This document shows positions 15,925-25,289 of a DNA stretch of 64,000 bases, piece after piece (position 1 is the first letter of the stretch; the number at the start of each line of letters is the position of its first letter). The notes under the pieces were generated by a model. It was given only the letters and a program-made list of their open reading frames with translations. It had not been told where the DNA came from and did no database searches. Position numbers and translations under genes: made by a program. This DNA comes from Curtobacterium sp. MCSS17_007. Lineage in GTDB: Bacteria > Actinomycetota > Actinomycetes > Actinomycetales > Microbacteriaceae. The stretch covers positions 992,001-1,056,000 of the forward strand of contig NZ_CP126257.1 in assembly GCF_003234175.2 (NCBI RefSeq), written 5' to 3'.

Positions 15925-17952
15925 CTACTCCAGCCCGCGGCGCCGCAGCAGCGGGCCGACCTCGGCGTCGCGCCCGCGGAAGGCGCGGTAGGCCTCGAGC
16001 GGGTCCTGCGCGCCACCGACCCCGAGCAGCATCGTGGCGAAGCGACGGCCGGCATCTCGCGACAGGCCGCCGTTCTCGCGGAACCACTCGACGGTGTCGG
16101 CGTCGAGCACCTCGGACCAGATGTAGCCGTAGTACCCGGCGTCGTACCCTCCCGAGAACGTGTGCGCGAAGTACGTCGACGAGTACCGCGGCGGTACCGC
16201 TTCGACGTCGACGCCGGCATCGGCCAGGGCCTGGCGCTCGAACGCCTCGACGTCGGTCACCGCAGCGGCCTCGGCGGTGGAGAGCCGGTGCCACGCCTGG
16301 TCGAGCAGCGCGGCGGCGAGGTACTCCGTCGTCGAGAAGCCCTCGTTGAAGCCAGCGGAGTCGCTCAGCCCGAGGACGAGCTCCGGCGGCAGCGGCTCGC
16401 CGGTCTCGTGGTGCCTCGCGTAGTTCGCGAGCACCGACGGCCACGACACCCACATCTCGTTCACCTGCGACGGGAACTCCACGAAGTCGCGCTCGACGTT
16501 CGTGCCCGAGAACCGCGGGTACGTCGTCCGAGCGATGAGTCCGTGCAGCGCGTGTCCGAACTCGTGGAAGAGCGTCTCCACCTCGTCCTGGACCAGCAGG
16601 GTGGGGGAGCCGGCGGCCGGCTTGGCGACGTTGAGGTTGTTCACCACGACCGGCAGCGTGCCGAGCAGGTGCGACTGCTCGACGACCGGGTTCATCCAGG
16701 CGCCGCCGCGCTTGCCGTCCCGCGTGTACAGGTCGAGCAGGTAGAGCCCGACCTCCTCGCCGGAGTCGCCGCGGACCTCGAAGACCCGGACCTCGTCGTT
16801 GTAGCCGTGCAGGTCCGGGCGCTCGGTGAACGTCAGCCCGTACAGGGCGTTCGCGGCGTGGAAGACCCCGTCGCGCAGCACCCGGTCGGCCTCGAAGTAC
16901 GGGCGCAGGGCCGAGCTGTCGGCGGCGAACTGCGCACCGCGGAGGATCTCGGTGGCGTACGCCCAGTCCCACGCCTCGACGTCGAAGCCGACGGTGCGCG
17001 AGCGCACGGCGCGCTCGTCCTCGGCATTGGCAGCGGCGGCCGGGACGAGTGAGGAGAGCAGCCCGTCGACGGCCTCGGGGGACCCGGCGGTCTCGTCGGC
17101 GGTGACGACGGCGGCGTGGTTCGGGAAGCCGAGGAGCTCGGCGCGTTCGGCGCGCAGCCGCACGATGCGCAGCAGCACCTCGCGGTTGTCGTGCGCGTTC
17201 CCACGACGTCCACGCGATCGTGAGGCGCGCATGATCCGTTCGCGCAGGCCACGGTCGGTCAGCGATCCGAGCCACGGGTGCCCGGTGTAGAGCGGCAGGG
17301 TGACGAGCCAGCCGTCGAGCCCCCGGTCGGCCGCGGCCGATGCGGCGGCGGACTTGGCGCCGTCGTCCAGCCCGTCGAGCTCGTCCTCGTCGGTGACGTG
17401 CACGGCGAGGTCGTTGGTGTCCTCGAGCAGGTTGCGCTCGAAGGTGGTGGTGAGCGTCGACAGCTCCTGGTTGATCGCGGTGAGGCGCTCCTTGCCGTCG
17501 TCGTCGAGGCCGGCCCCGGCGAGGGTCATCTCGGTGTGGACCCGCTCGACGAGCCGACGGTCCTCGTCGGACAGGTCCGCGCGCTCGCTGAGCGAGGACC
17601 GCACCGCACCGACCCGCGCGTACAGGCGCGCGTCGAGCGTGATCGCGTCGCGGTGCGCGGCGAGGAGCGGCGACACCTCGGCTTCGAGGTCGTGCAGCTC
17701 GGGCGTCGAGTCGGCGGACGACAGCGTGAAGAAGACGTGCGAGACCCGGGTCAGTAGCTGCCCGGTCCGTTCGAGCGCGACGAGCGTGTTCTCGAACGTC
17801 GGGGCGTCCGGGTCGGTGGCGATCGCCTCGACCTCGGCGCGCTGCTCGGCCGTCCCGGCGTCGAACGCGGGGCGGAAGTGCTCGAGCCGGACGTCGTCGA
17901 ACGGCGGCAGGGCGTAGGGGAGGGTGCTCGGCTGGTCGAACGGGGTGTCCAT
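15925..17952 (-). CDS. M3-family zinc metallopeptidase (oligopeptidase A / dipeptidyl carboxypeptidase type)
   Basis: A 675-aa protein, normal length for the Dcp/PrlC group of M3. The zinc motif is HEFGH (463-467), with downstream EFPSQVNEMW supplying the third ligand region, and a Tyr/Gly-rich FAHTFSGGYDAGYYGYIWSE near the C-terminus, as expected for the substrate-binding tyrosines. No signal peptide, so it is cytoplasmic and likely degrades peptides released by proteases. Start ATG 17952 lies six bases after TAGGGT with no ribosome binding site, i.e. a leaderless message. The TetR gene is upstream on the same strand, but a hairpin separates them. Confidence 0.94.
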   Translation of the reverse strand: MDTPFDQPSTLPYALPPFDDVRLEHFRPAFDAGTAEQRAEVEAIATDPDAPTFENTLVALERTGQLLTRVSHVFFTLSSADSTPELHDLEAEVSPLLAAHRDAITLDARLYARVGAVRSSLSERADLSDEDRRLVERVHTEMTLAGAGLDDDGKERLTAINQELSTLTTTFERNLLEDTNDLAVHVTDEDELDGLDDGAKSAAASAAADRGLDGWLVTLPLYTGHPWLGSLTDRGLRERIMRASRSRGRRGNAHDNREVLLRIVRLRAERAELLGFPNHAAVVTADETAGSPEAVDGLLSSLVPAAAANAEDERAVRSRTVGFDVEAWDWAYATEILRGAQFAADSSALRPYFEADRVLRDGVFHAANALYGLTFTERPDLHGYNDEVRVFEVRGDSGEEVGLYLLDLYTRDGKRGGAWMNPVVEQSHLLGTLPVVVNNLNVAKPAAGSPTLLVQDEVETLFHEFGHALHGLIARTTYPRFSGTNVERDFVEFPSQVNEMWVSWPSVLANYARHHETGEPLPPELVLGLSDSAGFNEGFSTTEYLAAALLDQAWHRLSTAEAAAVTDVEAFERQALADAGVDVEAVPPRYSSTYFAHTFSGGYDAGYYGYIWSEVLDADTVEWFRENGGLSRDAGRRFATMLLGVGGAQDPLEAYRAFRGRDAEVGPLLRRRGLE

Positions 17953-17958
17953 GGCCCC

Positions 17959-17964
17959 ACCCTA
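17959..17964 (-). promoter_or_regulatory. -10 of a leaderless promoter for the M3 peptidase
   Basis: TAGGGT on the reverse strand, six bases from the ATG at 17952, with no ribosome binding site between. Confidence 0.5.
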
Positions 17965-17968
17965 CGGT

Positions 17969-17989
17969 CCGGCCCGGTCGCCGGGCCGG
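17969..17989 (-). terminator. Short hairpin after the TetR gene
   Basis: CCGGCCCGG, TCG loop, CCGGGCCGG: a 9-bp perfect stem directly after the TetR stop codon and just before the peptidase promoter. Confidence 0.6.
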
Positions 17990-18586
17990 TCAGGCCCGAC
18001 GGGTCGTGGCAGCGTCGATGAGGACCTCCGCGGCCCGGCGCGCGTGCCGTGCCGCCTCCGGCGTCCCGGCGATCGCGGCCGTGGTCTGTGCCCCCTCCGC
18101 GAGCAGCGCGAGCTGCGCGGCGAGCTCCTCGGCCGCGGCCACGTCCGGCACCGCCGCCGCGGCGAGGCCGGCGACGTACCGCTGGAAGGAGTCCTTGTGC
18201 TCGCGTGCGATCTCGGCGACGGCCGGGGAGGTCGCCCCGAGCTCACCGAAGGCGTTGATGAAGCCGCAGCCGCGGAAGGTGTCGTCGCCGAACCACTGCT
18301 CGAGGAAGTCGTACATCGCGAGCAGCCGGTCACGCGGGGTGTCGGCCGCGGCGACGGCCTGCTCGATGCCGTGCTCCCAGTACTCGTGACGGCCGCCGAG
18401 CACCGCGGCGACGAGCTGGTCCTTGCCGGGGAAGGCCGCGTAGAGCTTCTTCAACGAGACGCCCGCCCCGGTCCGGATCTCGTCCATGCCCACCGACTGG
18501 AAGCCACGCGCGTAGAAGAGTCCGTCGGCGACGTCGACGATCCGCGCCCGGGTCTCCGGGTCGACGGTGCTGCTCGGTGTGGCCAC
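17990..18586 (-). CDS. TetR/AcrR-family transcriptional regulator
   Basis: A 198-aa repressor. The N-terminal helix-turn-helix (RARIVDVADGLFYARGFQSVGMDEIRT-type, about 13-58) has GVSLKKLYAAFPGKDQLV as its recognition part. The C-terminal ligand domain has GCGFINAFGELGATSPAV, like the subfamily that often controls efflux or oxidoreductase genes. Two GAAC-N4-GTTC palindromes 44-94 bp upstream are probably its own operators. The only neighbour on the same strand is the M3 peptidase, behind a hairpin, so its regulatory target is not obvious from context. Autoregulation is the best-supported role. Confidence 0.9.
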   Translation of the reverse strand: MATPSSTVDPETRARIVDVADGLFYARGFQSVGMDEIRTGAGVSLKKLYAAFPGKDQLVAAVLGGRHEYWEHGIEQAVAAADTPRDRLLAMYDFLEQWFGDDTFRGCGFINAFGELGATSPAVAEIAREHKDSFQRYVAGLAAAAVPDVAAAEELAAQLALLAEGAQTTAAIAGTPEAARHARRAAEVLIDAATTRRA

Positions 18587-18629
18587 GACGGTCCCCTTCC
18601 CTGTGTGTCCGCCGTTCCCCCTTGCCGTG

Positions 18630-18680
18630 GGAACGGACGTTCTCTAGTGTAGGACGCGCCCGGCGAGAACGATCGTTCTC
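18630..18680. promoter_or_regulatory. Two palindromic operators upstream of the TetR gene
   Basis: GGGAACGGACGTTCTC (around 18629-18644) and GAGAACGATCGTTCTC (18665-18680) share GAAC-N4-GTTC and are 35-36 bp apart. The second is a perfect 16-bp palindrome. Position just ahead of a TetR gene suggests autoregulation. The outer bases differ from the SOS consensus TCGAAC-N4-GTTCGA. Confidence 0.65.
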
Positions 18681-18748
18681 ATCCGGGGTGCACACGCCGG
18701 GTCCTGATCCCCCGACGATGGGGCACCCTGGGTGGCGCGCCGTGCACA

Positions 18749-18789
18749 CGGTGCCCCGGACCACGTCGACGACGTGGACCGGGGCACCG
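18749..18789. terminator. Long hairpin after the valS-linked small gene
   Basis: CGGTGCCCCGGACCACGT pairs with ACGTGGACCGGGGCACCG around a 5-base loop: 18 positions with one A-A mismatch. It lies downstream of the 83-aa gene on the reverse strand, and probably ends the valS transcript. Confidence 0.7.
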
Positions 18790-18819
18790 GTCCGCGCGGG
18801 CCTGCCGTGCCGGCGGGTG

Positions 18820-19071
18820 TCAGTCCTCTTCCGCCGCGTCGTCCGGGTTCGTGACCTGTGCGGTCCCCTCCGGTCCGAGGCGGATCGACGTGCCGTCGTC
18901 GAGTTCGACGACGGGCTTGCCCTCGAGGAACGTGAGCGTCCACCGCCAGGTCGAGGCGTCCACGGCCTCGGCGGCCAACTCCTCCTCGACCCCGCGCACG
19001 GCGACGACCACCGCCTCGGGGAGTCGCTCGGGCGGCTGCCCACCCACGTTCCAGCGTGTGCCCAACTGCAT
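18820..19071 (-). CDS. Conserved small hypothetical protein (83 aa) downstream of valS
   Basis: MQLGTRWNVGGQPPERLP then VVVAVRGVEEEL, a Trp pair (STWRWTLTFLEG), and KPVVELDDGTSIRL. A soluble alpha/beta-looking protein with an acidic tail. ATG 19071 is preceded by GGAGGAAC. It sits 82 bp after the valS stop on the same strand and is likely in the valS transcript. I recall similar short proteins beside valS in related actinobacteria, but have no function to offer. Confidence 0.78.
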   Translation of the reverse strand: MQLGTRWNVGGQPPERLPEAVVVAVRGVEEELAAEAVDASTWRWTLTFLEGKPVVELDDGTSIRLGPEGTAQVTNPDDAAEED

Positions 19072-19153
19072 CCGTTCCTCCAGTACGTGCTGCGGTCCGC
19101 TCCTGCGACGACGGGCCGGACCGCACGCGCGGCCCGGCCCGTCGACGGCGACG

Positions 19154-21745
19154 CTACGCCTGCTGCTCGGCGAGTTCGATCTCGGTCACCGCGAGCTCCT
19201 CGCCGTCCGTGAACAACAGGTTCTCGATGCGGCCGACGGCGGCCAGGTCGACCGCCGCGCGCTCGATGAGCGCCCGCTGCTCGGCCGGTGCGGCGACGAC
19301 GGCACGCGTGACCGGGGTCTTCTGCGATGCCTTGGCGGCGGTCTTCGCGCCGCGGATGCCGATGAGCGCCTGCCCGACCGCGGCCAGCAGGCCCGACGGC
19401 TCGGCCTGCGTGGGCAGCTCGGCGACGGTCGGCCACGACGCGCGGTGCACGCTGGTGTCGTGCGTCCAGGCCCACACCTCCTCGGTCGCGAACGGGAGGA
19501 ACGGTGCCAGCAGGCGGAGCAGCGCGTCGATCGCGGCACGCAGCGCCAGGACCGCGCTCGCCTGGGTCTCGTGCGTCGCGTCCGCCGCGGTGCCGTAGGC
19601 GCGCTCCTTGACGAGCTCGAGGTAGTCGTCGCAGAAGGTCCAGAAGAACCGCTCGGTGACCTCGAGCGCGCGGGCGTGGTCGAAGCCGTCGAAGGCCGCG
19701 GTGGCCTGCTCGATCACGGACCCGAGCTCGGCGAGCACGTCGACGTCGAGGGGCTCGGTCACGCTCGTCGCGCCGCTCGGCAGCTCGAAGCCGTAGACGA
19801 ACTTCGCCGCGTTGAGCACCTTGATCGCCAGACGGCGGCCGACCTTGATCTGCTTCGGGTTCTGCGGGTCGAACGCCGCGTCGGTGCCGAGCTTCGACGA
19901 CGCCGCCCAGTAGCGGACCGCGTCGGCGCCGTGCTGCTCGAGGATCGCCAGCGGCGTGACGACGTTGCCCTTGGACTTCGACATCTTCTTGCGGTCCGGG
20001 TCGACGATGAAGCCGGAGATGCTCGCGTGCTTCCACGGGGCGACATCGGCTTCGAGCTGGCTGCGGAGGACGGTCGTGAAGAGCCAGGTGCGGATGATGT
20101 CCTGCGCCTGCGGGCGGACGTCGTACGGGTACACCAGGTCGTACAGCTCGGTGTCGGTCTCCCACTTGCCGGCGAGCTGCGGCGTGAGCGACGAGGTCGC
20201 CCAGGTGTCCATCACGTCGAGCTCGCCCTGGAACCCGCCGGCGACGCCGCGCTGGTCCTCGGAGTACCCGGGCGCCGGCTCGGCGGCCGGGTCGACGGGC
20301 AGCTGGGCCTCGGTCGGCACGATCGGCTGGTCGAAGACCGGGTTGCCGTCGGCGTCGAGCGGGTACCAGACCGGGATCGGCACGCCGAAGAAGCGCTGGC
20401 GCGAGATGAGCCAGTCACCGGACAGGCCGCCGACCCAGTTGTCGTAGCGGACGCGCATGAAGTCCGGGTGGAAGGCGATCTCCTCGCCACGCTTCCGGAG
20501 GGTCTCCTTGAGCTGCTCGTCGCGCGCACCGTTGACGATGTACCACTGGCGGGTCGAGACGATCTCGAGCGGCTTGTCGCCCTTCTCGAAGAACTTCACC
20601 GGGTGGTTGATCGTCCTGACGTCGCCGACCAGCTCGCCGGACTCGGTGAGGGCGTCGACCACGACCTTCTTCGCGGAGAACACGGTCTTGCCCGCCATCT
20701 CGGCGTACAGCGCCCTGCCCTGCTCGCTCTCGATCCACTCCGGCTGCTCCGAGCGCACCCGGCCGTCGAAGCCGATGATCGCGCGGTTCGGCAGCTGCAG
20801 CTCGCGCCACCACACCACGTCGGTGGTGTCGCCGAAGGTGCAGACCATCGCGATGCCCGCGCCCTTGTCCTGCTGCGCCAGGTGGTGCGCGAGCACCGGG
20901 ACCTCGACGTCGAACAGGGGGGAGCGGACCGTCGTGCCGAAGAGGTCCTGGAACCGCTCGTCGTCCGGGTGCGCGACGAGGGCGACGCACGCCGGGAGGA
21001 GTTCGGGGCGGGTGGTCTGGATGACGACGTCCTCGCCACCGTCGGTGCGGTGGAACGCCAGGCCGTGGTACGCGCCGGGCATCTCCTTGTCCTCGAGCTC
21101 GGCCTGGGCGACCGCGGTGCGGAAGGTGACGTCCCAGAGGGTCGGGGCGTCGGCCTGGTAGGCCTCCCCGCGCTCGAGGTTCCGCAGGAAGGCGCGCTGC
21201 GCGCTCGCCCGCGAGGTGTCGTCGATGGTGCGGTACGACTGCGTCCAGTCCACCGACAGGCCGAGGGTGCGGAAGAGGTGCTCGAACTGCTGCTCGTCCT
21301 GCACCGTCAGGCGCTCGCAGAGCTCGATGAAGTTGCGGCGCGAGACGGGGACCTGGTCGGCGGCCTTGCTCGACTTGCCGTCGCCGCCCTCGAACGGCGG
21401 CACGAACGCCGGGTCGTAGGGGAGCTGCGGGTCGCAGCGGACGCCGTAGTAGTTCTGCACGCGGCGCTCGGTCGGCAGGCCGTTGTCGTCCCAGCCCATC
21501 GGGTAGAAGACGTGCTTGCCGCGCATGCGCTCGTACCGGGCCTTGAGGTCGGTGTGCGTGTACGAGAACACGTGGCCGATGTGGAGCGAGCCCGACGCGG
21601 TCGGCGGCGGGGTGTCGATCGAGTACACCGCGTCCTTCGTCGCGCTGTCGCGGTCGAACCGGTAGGTGCCGTCCTGCTCCCAGACCGGGCCCCAGACCTG
21701 CTCGAGTCCGTCGACGGTGGGCTTCTCGGGCATGGGCTTCGACAT
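19154..21745 (-). CDS. valS: Valyl-tRNA synthetase
   Basis: An 863-aa class I synthetase. HIGH motif as SLHIGHV (H55-H58), KMSKS as KKMSKSKG (587-591), a CP1 editing domain between them (VIQTTRPELLPACVALVAHPDD), and an anticodon-binding domain with WFFxxF-like ERFFWTFCDDYLELVK. The usual C-terminal coiled-coil arm is short (the last ~70 residues are only weakly helical). The frame remains open upstream for 600 codons, but ATG 21745 (MSKPMPEKP) is the first family-like start; the ribosome binding site is weak (AAAGG). It is divergent from the ProP-like transporter. No T-box is seen upstream, in contrast to ileS. Confidence 0.97.
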   Translation of the reverse strand: MSKPMPEKPTVDGLEQVWGPVWEQDGTYRFDRDSATKDAVYSIDTPPPTASGSLHIGHVFSYTHTDLKARYERMRGKHVFYPMGWDDNGLPTERRVQNYYGVRCDPQLPYDPAFVPPFEGGDGKSSKAADQVPVSRRNFIELCERLTVQDEQQFEHLFRTLGLSVDWTQSYRTIDDTSRASAQRAFLRNLERGEAYQADAPTLWDVTFRTAVAQAELEDKEMPGAYHGLAFHRTDGGEDVVIQTTRPELLPACVALVAHPDDERFQDLFGTTVRSPLFDVEVPVLAHHLAQQDKGAGIAMVCTFGDTTDVVWWRELQLPNRAIIGFDGRVRSEQPEWIESEQGRALYAEMAGKTVFSAKKVVVDALTESGELVGDVRTINHPVKFFEKGDKPLEIVSTRQWYIVNGARDEQLKETLRKRGEEIAFHPDFMRVRYDNWVGGLSGDWLISRQRFFGVPIPVWYPLDADGNPVFDQPIVPTEAQLPVDPAAEPAPGYSEDQRGVAGGFQGELDVMDTWATSSLTPQLAGKWETDTELYDLVYPYDVRPQAQDIIRTWLFTTVLRSQLEADVAPWKHASISGFIVDPDRKKMSKSKGNVVTPLAILEQHGADAVRYWAASSKLGTDAAFDPQNPKQIKVGRRLAIKVLNAAKFVYGFELPSGATSVTEPLDVDVLAELGSVIEQATAAFDGFDHARALEVTERFFWTFCDDYLELVKERAYGTAADATHETQASAVLALRAAIDALLRLLAPFLPFATEEVWAWTHDTSVHRASWPTVAELPTQAEPSGLLAAVGQALIGIRGAKTAAKASQKTPVTRAVVAAPAEQRALIERAAVDLAAVGRIENLLFTDGEELAVTEIELAEQQA

Positions 21746-21970
21746 GGCTGGGCCTTTCGATCGATGTGTGCGGCACCGAGTCCGTGGTGAGGTGCCTGAG
21801 TGTCGCGAGTACAGTCCGCGGTGACCACATCGTAGCGGTCCACCGCGTCGGAGCGCTCCATCTGGTAGGCTGTCGGAGTTTGTCCGGCGAGCGCGGTGTT
21901 CGCGAGGACTGCACAGTCGCTCTCCGCCGGATGCCCGAAGGCAAGACACAGCACTACCGGAGGAACGAAC

Positions 21971-23545
21971 TTGGCACCGAACGAAGCCCACCAGCACGGC
22001 GACCGGCCGTTGCGCACGAAGGCCGCCGCGAAGCGCGCACGCCGCAAGCTGACCGAGGACGACGTCACCGTCGTCGAGGAGTCGCTGCTCAAGCGTGCCG
22101 TCGCCGCCGCCGCGCTCGGCAACGCCATGGAGTGGTTCGACTTCGGCATCTTCGCGTACCTGACGGTCACGATCTCCAAGGTCTTCCTGCCCGAGGGCGA
22201 CCCCACGTCGAACCTCGTCGCGACCTTCGGGTTCTTCGCCGCGGCGTTCATCGTGCGGCCGATCGGCGGTGCCGTCTTCGGCCCGATCGGCGACAAGATC
22301 GGTCGGCAGAAGGTCCTCGCGCTGACGATGATCCTGATGGCCGCCGGCACGCTCATGATCGGTCTCATCCCGTCGTACGCGACGATCGGCTTCTGGGCGC
22401 CCGTGCTGCTCCTCGTCGCCCGGTTCGTGCAGGGCTTCTCGACCGGCGGCGAGTACGGCGGTGCCGCGACCTTCATCGCCGAGTACTCGCCCGACAAGCG
22501 CCGCGGGTTCATGGGGTCCTGGCTCGAGTTCGGGACGCTGGCCGGCTACGTGCTCGGCGCCTCGATCGTCACGATCCTGCAGTACACGCTGCCCGAGGAC
22601 GCCCTGCTCAGCTGGGGCTGGCGGATCCCGTTCATCGTCGCCGGCCCGCTCGGGCTCATCGGTCTGTACCTCCGCCTGAAGCTCGAGGAGACCCCCGCGT
22701 TCCAGAAGCAGCAGGAGCAGGCCGCCGAGCGCGAGTCGCAGAAGACCCCGTTCCTCAAGCTGTTCGCCGAGAACTGGCGCTCGCTCCTCATCTGCATCGG
22801 CCTGGTCCTCGTGTTCAACGTGACCGACTACATGCTGCTGTCGTACATGCCGACCTACCTCGAGACGAACCTCGGTCAGAACGCCACGTTCGGCCTGATC
22901 CTGATCGTCATCGTGATGATCCTGATGATGGTCGTCATCACCTTCGGCGGCCGTCTGTCCGACAAGTTCGGGCGTCGTCCCGTGCTCGCCGCGGGCTGCA
23001 TCGGCTTCATCGTGCTGTCCTGGCCGGCGCTCAAGCTCGTCCAGTCCGGCACCGGCGCCGGTGTCTTCTTCGGCCTGCTGATCCTCGGCCTCGTGCTCGT
23101 CACGTTCACCTCGACCATGCCGTCGACGCTCCCCGCGCTGTTCCCGACGATCATCCGCTACGGCGCGCTCGCGATCGCGTTCAACGTGTCCGTCTCGCTG
23201 TTCGGCGGCACGACGCCCCTCGCGACGCAGGCGCTCATCGCGGGTGCGAAGGACGCCGGCCTGTCGTGGGCCGAGGACATCCCGGCCTTCTACCTCATGC
23301 TCGCGGCCGTGATCGGTCTGGTGGCCGTGTACTTCACGAAGGAGACCGCCTCGACGCCGCTCATGGGTTCCGGACCGACGGTCGCGCACGAGGACGAGGT
23401 CGCCGACGTCATCAAGGACTACAACGACCCGACCTCGGAGCTCGCGCAGTCCGACTGGGCGAAGGACTTCTCGACGAGCGAGATCCCCATCATCTCGGGT
23501 GACACCCCGAAGCCGGGCACCGACAAGGAGCCCGCGGGCTCGTAG
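21971..23545 (+). CDS. MFS transporter, ProP/MHS family (compatible-solute or organic-acid symporter)
   Basis: A 524-aa protein with 12 predicted helices. Family motifs: GNAMEWFDFGIFAYL near helix 1, GDKIGRQKVL between helices 2 and 3, and ARFVQGFSTGGEYGGAATFIAEYSP-type helix 4/5 loop. These place it in the metabolite:H+ symporter group that includes ProP and citrate/ketoglutarate carriers. The long charged N-terminus (about 45 aa) and acidic C-terminal tail (DEVADVIKDYNDP) are typical of actinobacterial ProP-like proteins. Start is TTG 21971 after GGAGGAAC; no ATG fits. TAGGCT about 105 bp upstream is the likely -10. Osmoprotectant uptake is the best guess. Confidence 0.9.
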   Translation: MAPNEAHQHGDRPLRTKAAAKRARRKLTEDDVTVVEESLLKRAVAAAALGNAMEWFDFGIFAYLTVTISKVFLPEGDPTSNLVATFGFFAAAFIVRPIGGAVFGPIGDKIGRQKVLALTMILMAAGTLMIGLIPSYATIGFWAPVLLLVARFVQGFSTGGEYGGAATFIAEYSPDKRRGFMGSWLEFGTLAGYVLGASIVTILQYTLPEDALLSWGWRIPFIVAGPLGLIGLYLRLKLEETPAFQKQQEQAAERESQKTPFLKLFAENWRSLLICIGLVLVFNVTDYMLLSYMPTYLETNLGQNATFGLILIVIVMILMMVVITFGGRLSDKFGRRPVLAAGCIGFIVLSWPALKLVQSGTGAGVFFGLLILGLVLVTFTSTMPSTLPALFPTIIRYGALAIAFNVSVSLFGGTTPLATQALIAGAKDAGLSWAEDIPAFYLMLAAVIGLVAVYFTKETASTPLMGSGPTVAHEDEVADVIKDYNDPTSELAQSDWAKDFSTSEIPIISGDTPKPGTDKEPAGS

Positions 23546-23561
23546 CCGCTGCTGCCGGCCG

Positions 23562-23603
23562 GGAGGCACGGTGCACGTCCGTCGCGACGCGCACCGTGCC
23601 TCC
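23562..23603. terminator. Terminator after the ProP-like gene
   Basis: GGAGGCACGGTGC and GCACCGTGCCTCC form a 13-bp perfect stem around a 16-base loop. The arm is nearly identical to the tig terminator arm. Confidence 0.75.
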
Positions 23604-23648
23604 TGTCACGTCCGGCGCCGGGGCCGCCGCGTGCAGCAGGCCGGCGGC

Positions 23649-25289
23649 TCAGGCGCCCCGGGCGAGCCGCGCTGCGGCGTCGACCAGGCGTGCGGTCGCG
23701 GGGTGATCCGGCGCGCCGAGCACCCGGTCCGCCGGGCCCTGCTCGACAACGCGCCCCTGGTCGACGACGAGCACCTCGTCGGCCATCCGCCGGACGGCAC
23801 GCAGGTCGTGCGACACGAACACCATCGCCACGCCGGTCTCGTCGCGCAGTCGTTCGAGCAGCGTGAGCACCGCGTCCTGCACGGTCGCGTCGAGCGCCGT
23901 CACGGGTTCGTCGAGCACGACCACCTCGGGCGAGGTCGCCAGTGCGCGCGCGATCGCCAGGCGCTGCCGCTGCCCGCCGGACAGGGTGCGGGGGGAACGG
24001 GACCGCAGCGCCGGGTCGAGTCCGACCTGCCGGAGCGCCGCGTCGACCTGCTCCGACATGGCACCGACCGCCCGTCGCTGCCGCCCGTCGGTCAGCGCGT
24101 CCGCGAGCACCCGTTCGACGCTCCACCGCTCGTCGAACGTCGCCCCGGGGTCCTGCACGACGGCGGCCACCCGGTGCCGACGGCCGCGGCGGTCGCGCTC
24201 GGGCAGCGGCACCCAGGGGGCGCCGTCGAGCGTGACGGCGCCGGCGTCGGGTGCCTCGAGCCCGAGCAGCATCCGCGCGACCGTCGTCTTGCCCGACCCG
24301 GAGGCACCGATCACGCCCGTCACCCGCCCCGGGCGGACCGCGATCGAGACGTCCTGCACGGCGGGGACCCGGTCGAACGCGCGGGACAGCCGGGCACCCG
24401 CCAGGACCGGGGACGACCCGGCACCGGTCAGGGGCGCGGGACGTGCGCCCCGGTCCACCCCCGCACGAGCGGCCCGCACCAGCGCCTCGGTCACCGGGTG
24501 CTGCGGCGCGGCGAGGACGGCGGCGACCGGTCCGTGCTCGATCACCGTGCCGTCGTCGACGACGAGCACCCGGTCCGCCCACCCGGCGACGAGCCCGAGG
24601 TCGTGCGTGATGACGAGCAGCCCGGCACCGTGGTCCTGCACCGCCCGGAGCTGCCCCATCACGGTGACGGCGACGGCTGCGTCGAGGGCGGTCGTCGGCT
24701 CGTCCGCCACCACGAGCGCGGGGGACGCCACGGTCGCCGCCGCGATCAGGGCACGCTGCCGCATCCCGCCGGAGAGCGTGCCGGAGCGTCTGCCGTCGGT
24801 CGCCATCGCCGGGTCGAGTCCCACGCCCGTCAGTGCTGCACGCACGGCGTCCACCCGTTCCGCCGCCCGCAGGTCGGTGTGCAGGCGCAGCGCGTCGGCG
24901 ACCTCGCGGCCGACCGGTCGGAGGGGGTCGAGTGCACCGAGGGCCTCCTGGCCGACGTAGCCGACGGACCTGCCGCGCAGCCGCCGCCAGCGCCGCTCGG
25001 TGAGCCCACGCGCATCGGTGCCGACGAGGTCGAGGCGGTCGGCGGTGACGGCGGCACCCGCGGCGGAGAGCCCGAGCACCGCCCGTGCGGTCACCGTCTT
25101 GCCGGAGCCGGACGCCCCGACCAGGGCGACGCACTCCCCGGCGTCGACGTGGAGGTCGACGTCGTGCACCACCGTCGTGCCGTCGATCGACACCGAGAGT
25201 CCGCGGACGTCGAGCACCCGCGTCCCCACGGGCAGTGCGGCACCGACCAGCGCCGGAACGTCTCCGGGCTCCTGCTCCGCGCCCGTCAC
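23649..25289 (-). CDS. Peptide/nickel-type ABC transporter, fused double ATPase
   Basis: A 546-aa protein with two complete ABC domains in one chain. First half: GASGSGKT (58-65), LSGGMRQR and a Walker B ending ADEPTTALD. Second half: GASGSGKT (about 312), LSGGQRQR and VVLDEPVTALD. This replaces separate DppD and DppF subunits. GTG 25289 overlaps the permease stop (GTGA), so translation is coupled. It supplies ATP hydrolysis for the two permeases and the lipoprotein upstream. All catalytic motifs are intact. Last gene of the four-gene operon. Confidence 0.93.
   Translation of the reverse strand: MTGAEQEPGDVPALVGAALPVGTRVLDVRGLSVSIDGTTVVHDVDLHVDAGECVALVGASGSGKTVTARAVLGLSAAGAAVTADRLDLVGTDARGLTERRWRRLRGRSVGYVGQEALGALDPLRPVGREVADALRLHTDLRAAERVDAVRAALTGVGLDPAMATDGRRSGTLSGGMRQRALIAAATVASPALVVADEPTTALDAAVAVTVMGQLRAVQDHGAGLLVITHDLGLVAGWADRVLVVDDGTVIEHGPVAAVLAAPQHPVTEALVRAARAGVDRGARPAPLTGAGSSPVLAGARLSRAFDRVPAVQDVSIAVRPGRVTGVIGASGSGKTTVARMLLGLEAPDAGAVTLDGAPWVPLPERDRRGRRHRVAAVVQDPGATFDERWSVERVLADALTDGRQRRAVGAMSEQVDAALRQVGLDPALRSRSPRTLSGGQRQRLAIARALATSPEVVVLDEPVTALDATVQDAVLTLLERLRDETGVAMVFVSHDLRAVRRMADEVLVVDQGRVVEQGPADRVLGAPDHPATARLVDAAARLARGA

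Noticed and set aside
18630..18680. LexA/SOS boxes
   Set aside because: The outer bases do not match TCGAAC-N4-GTTCGA, and a TetR gene next door explains them better.
19154..23569. A 1471-aa reverse ORF extending valS upstream
   Set aside because: The upstream part is antisense to the ProP-like gene and has no family similarity; the ValS start MSKPMPEKP is clear at 21745.
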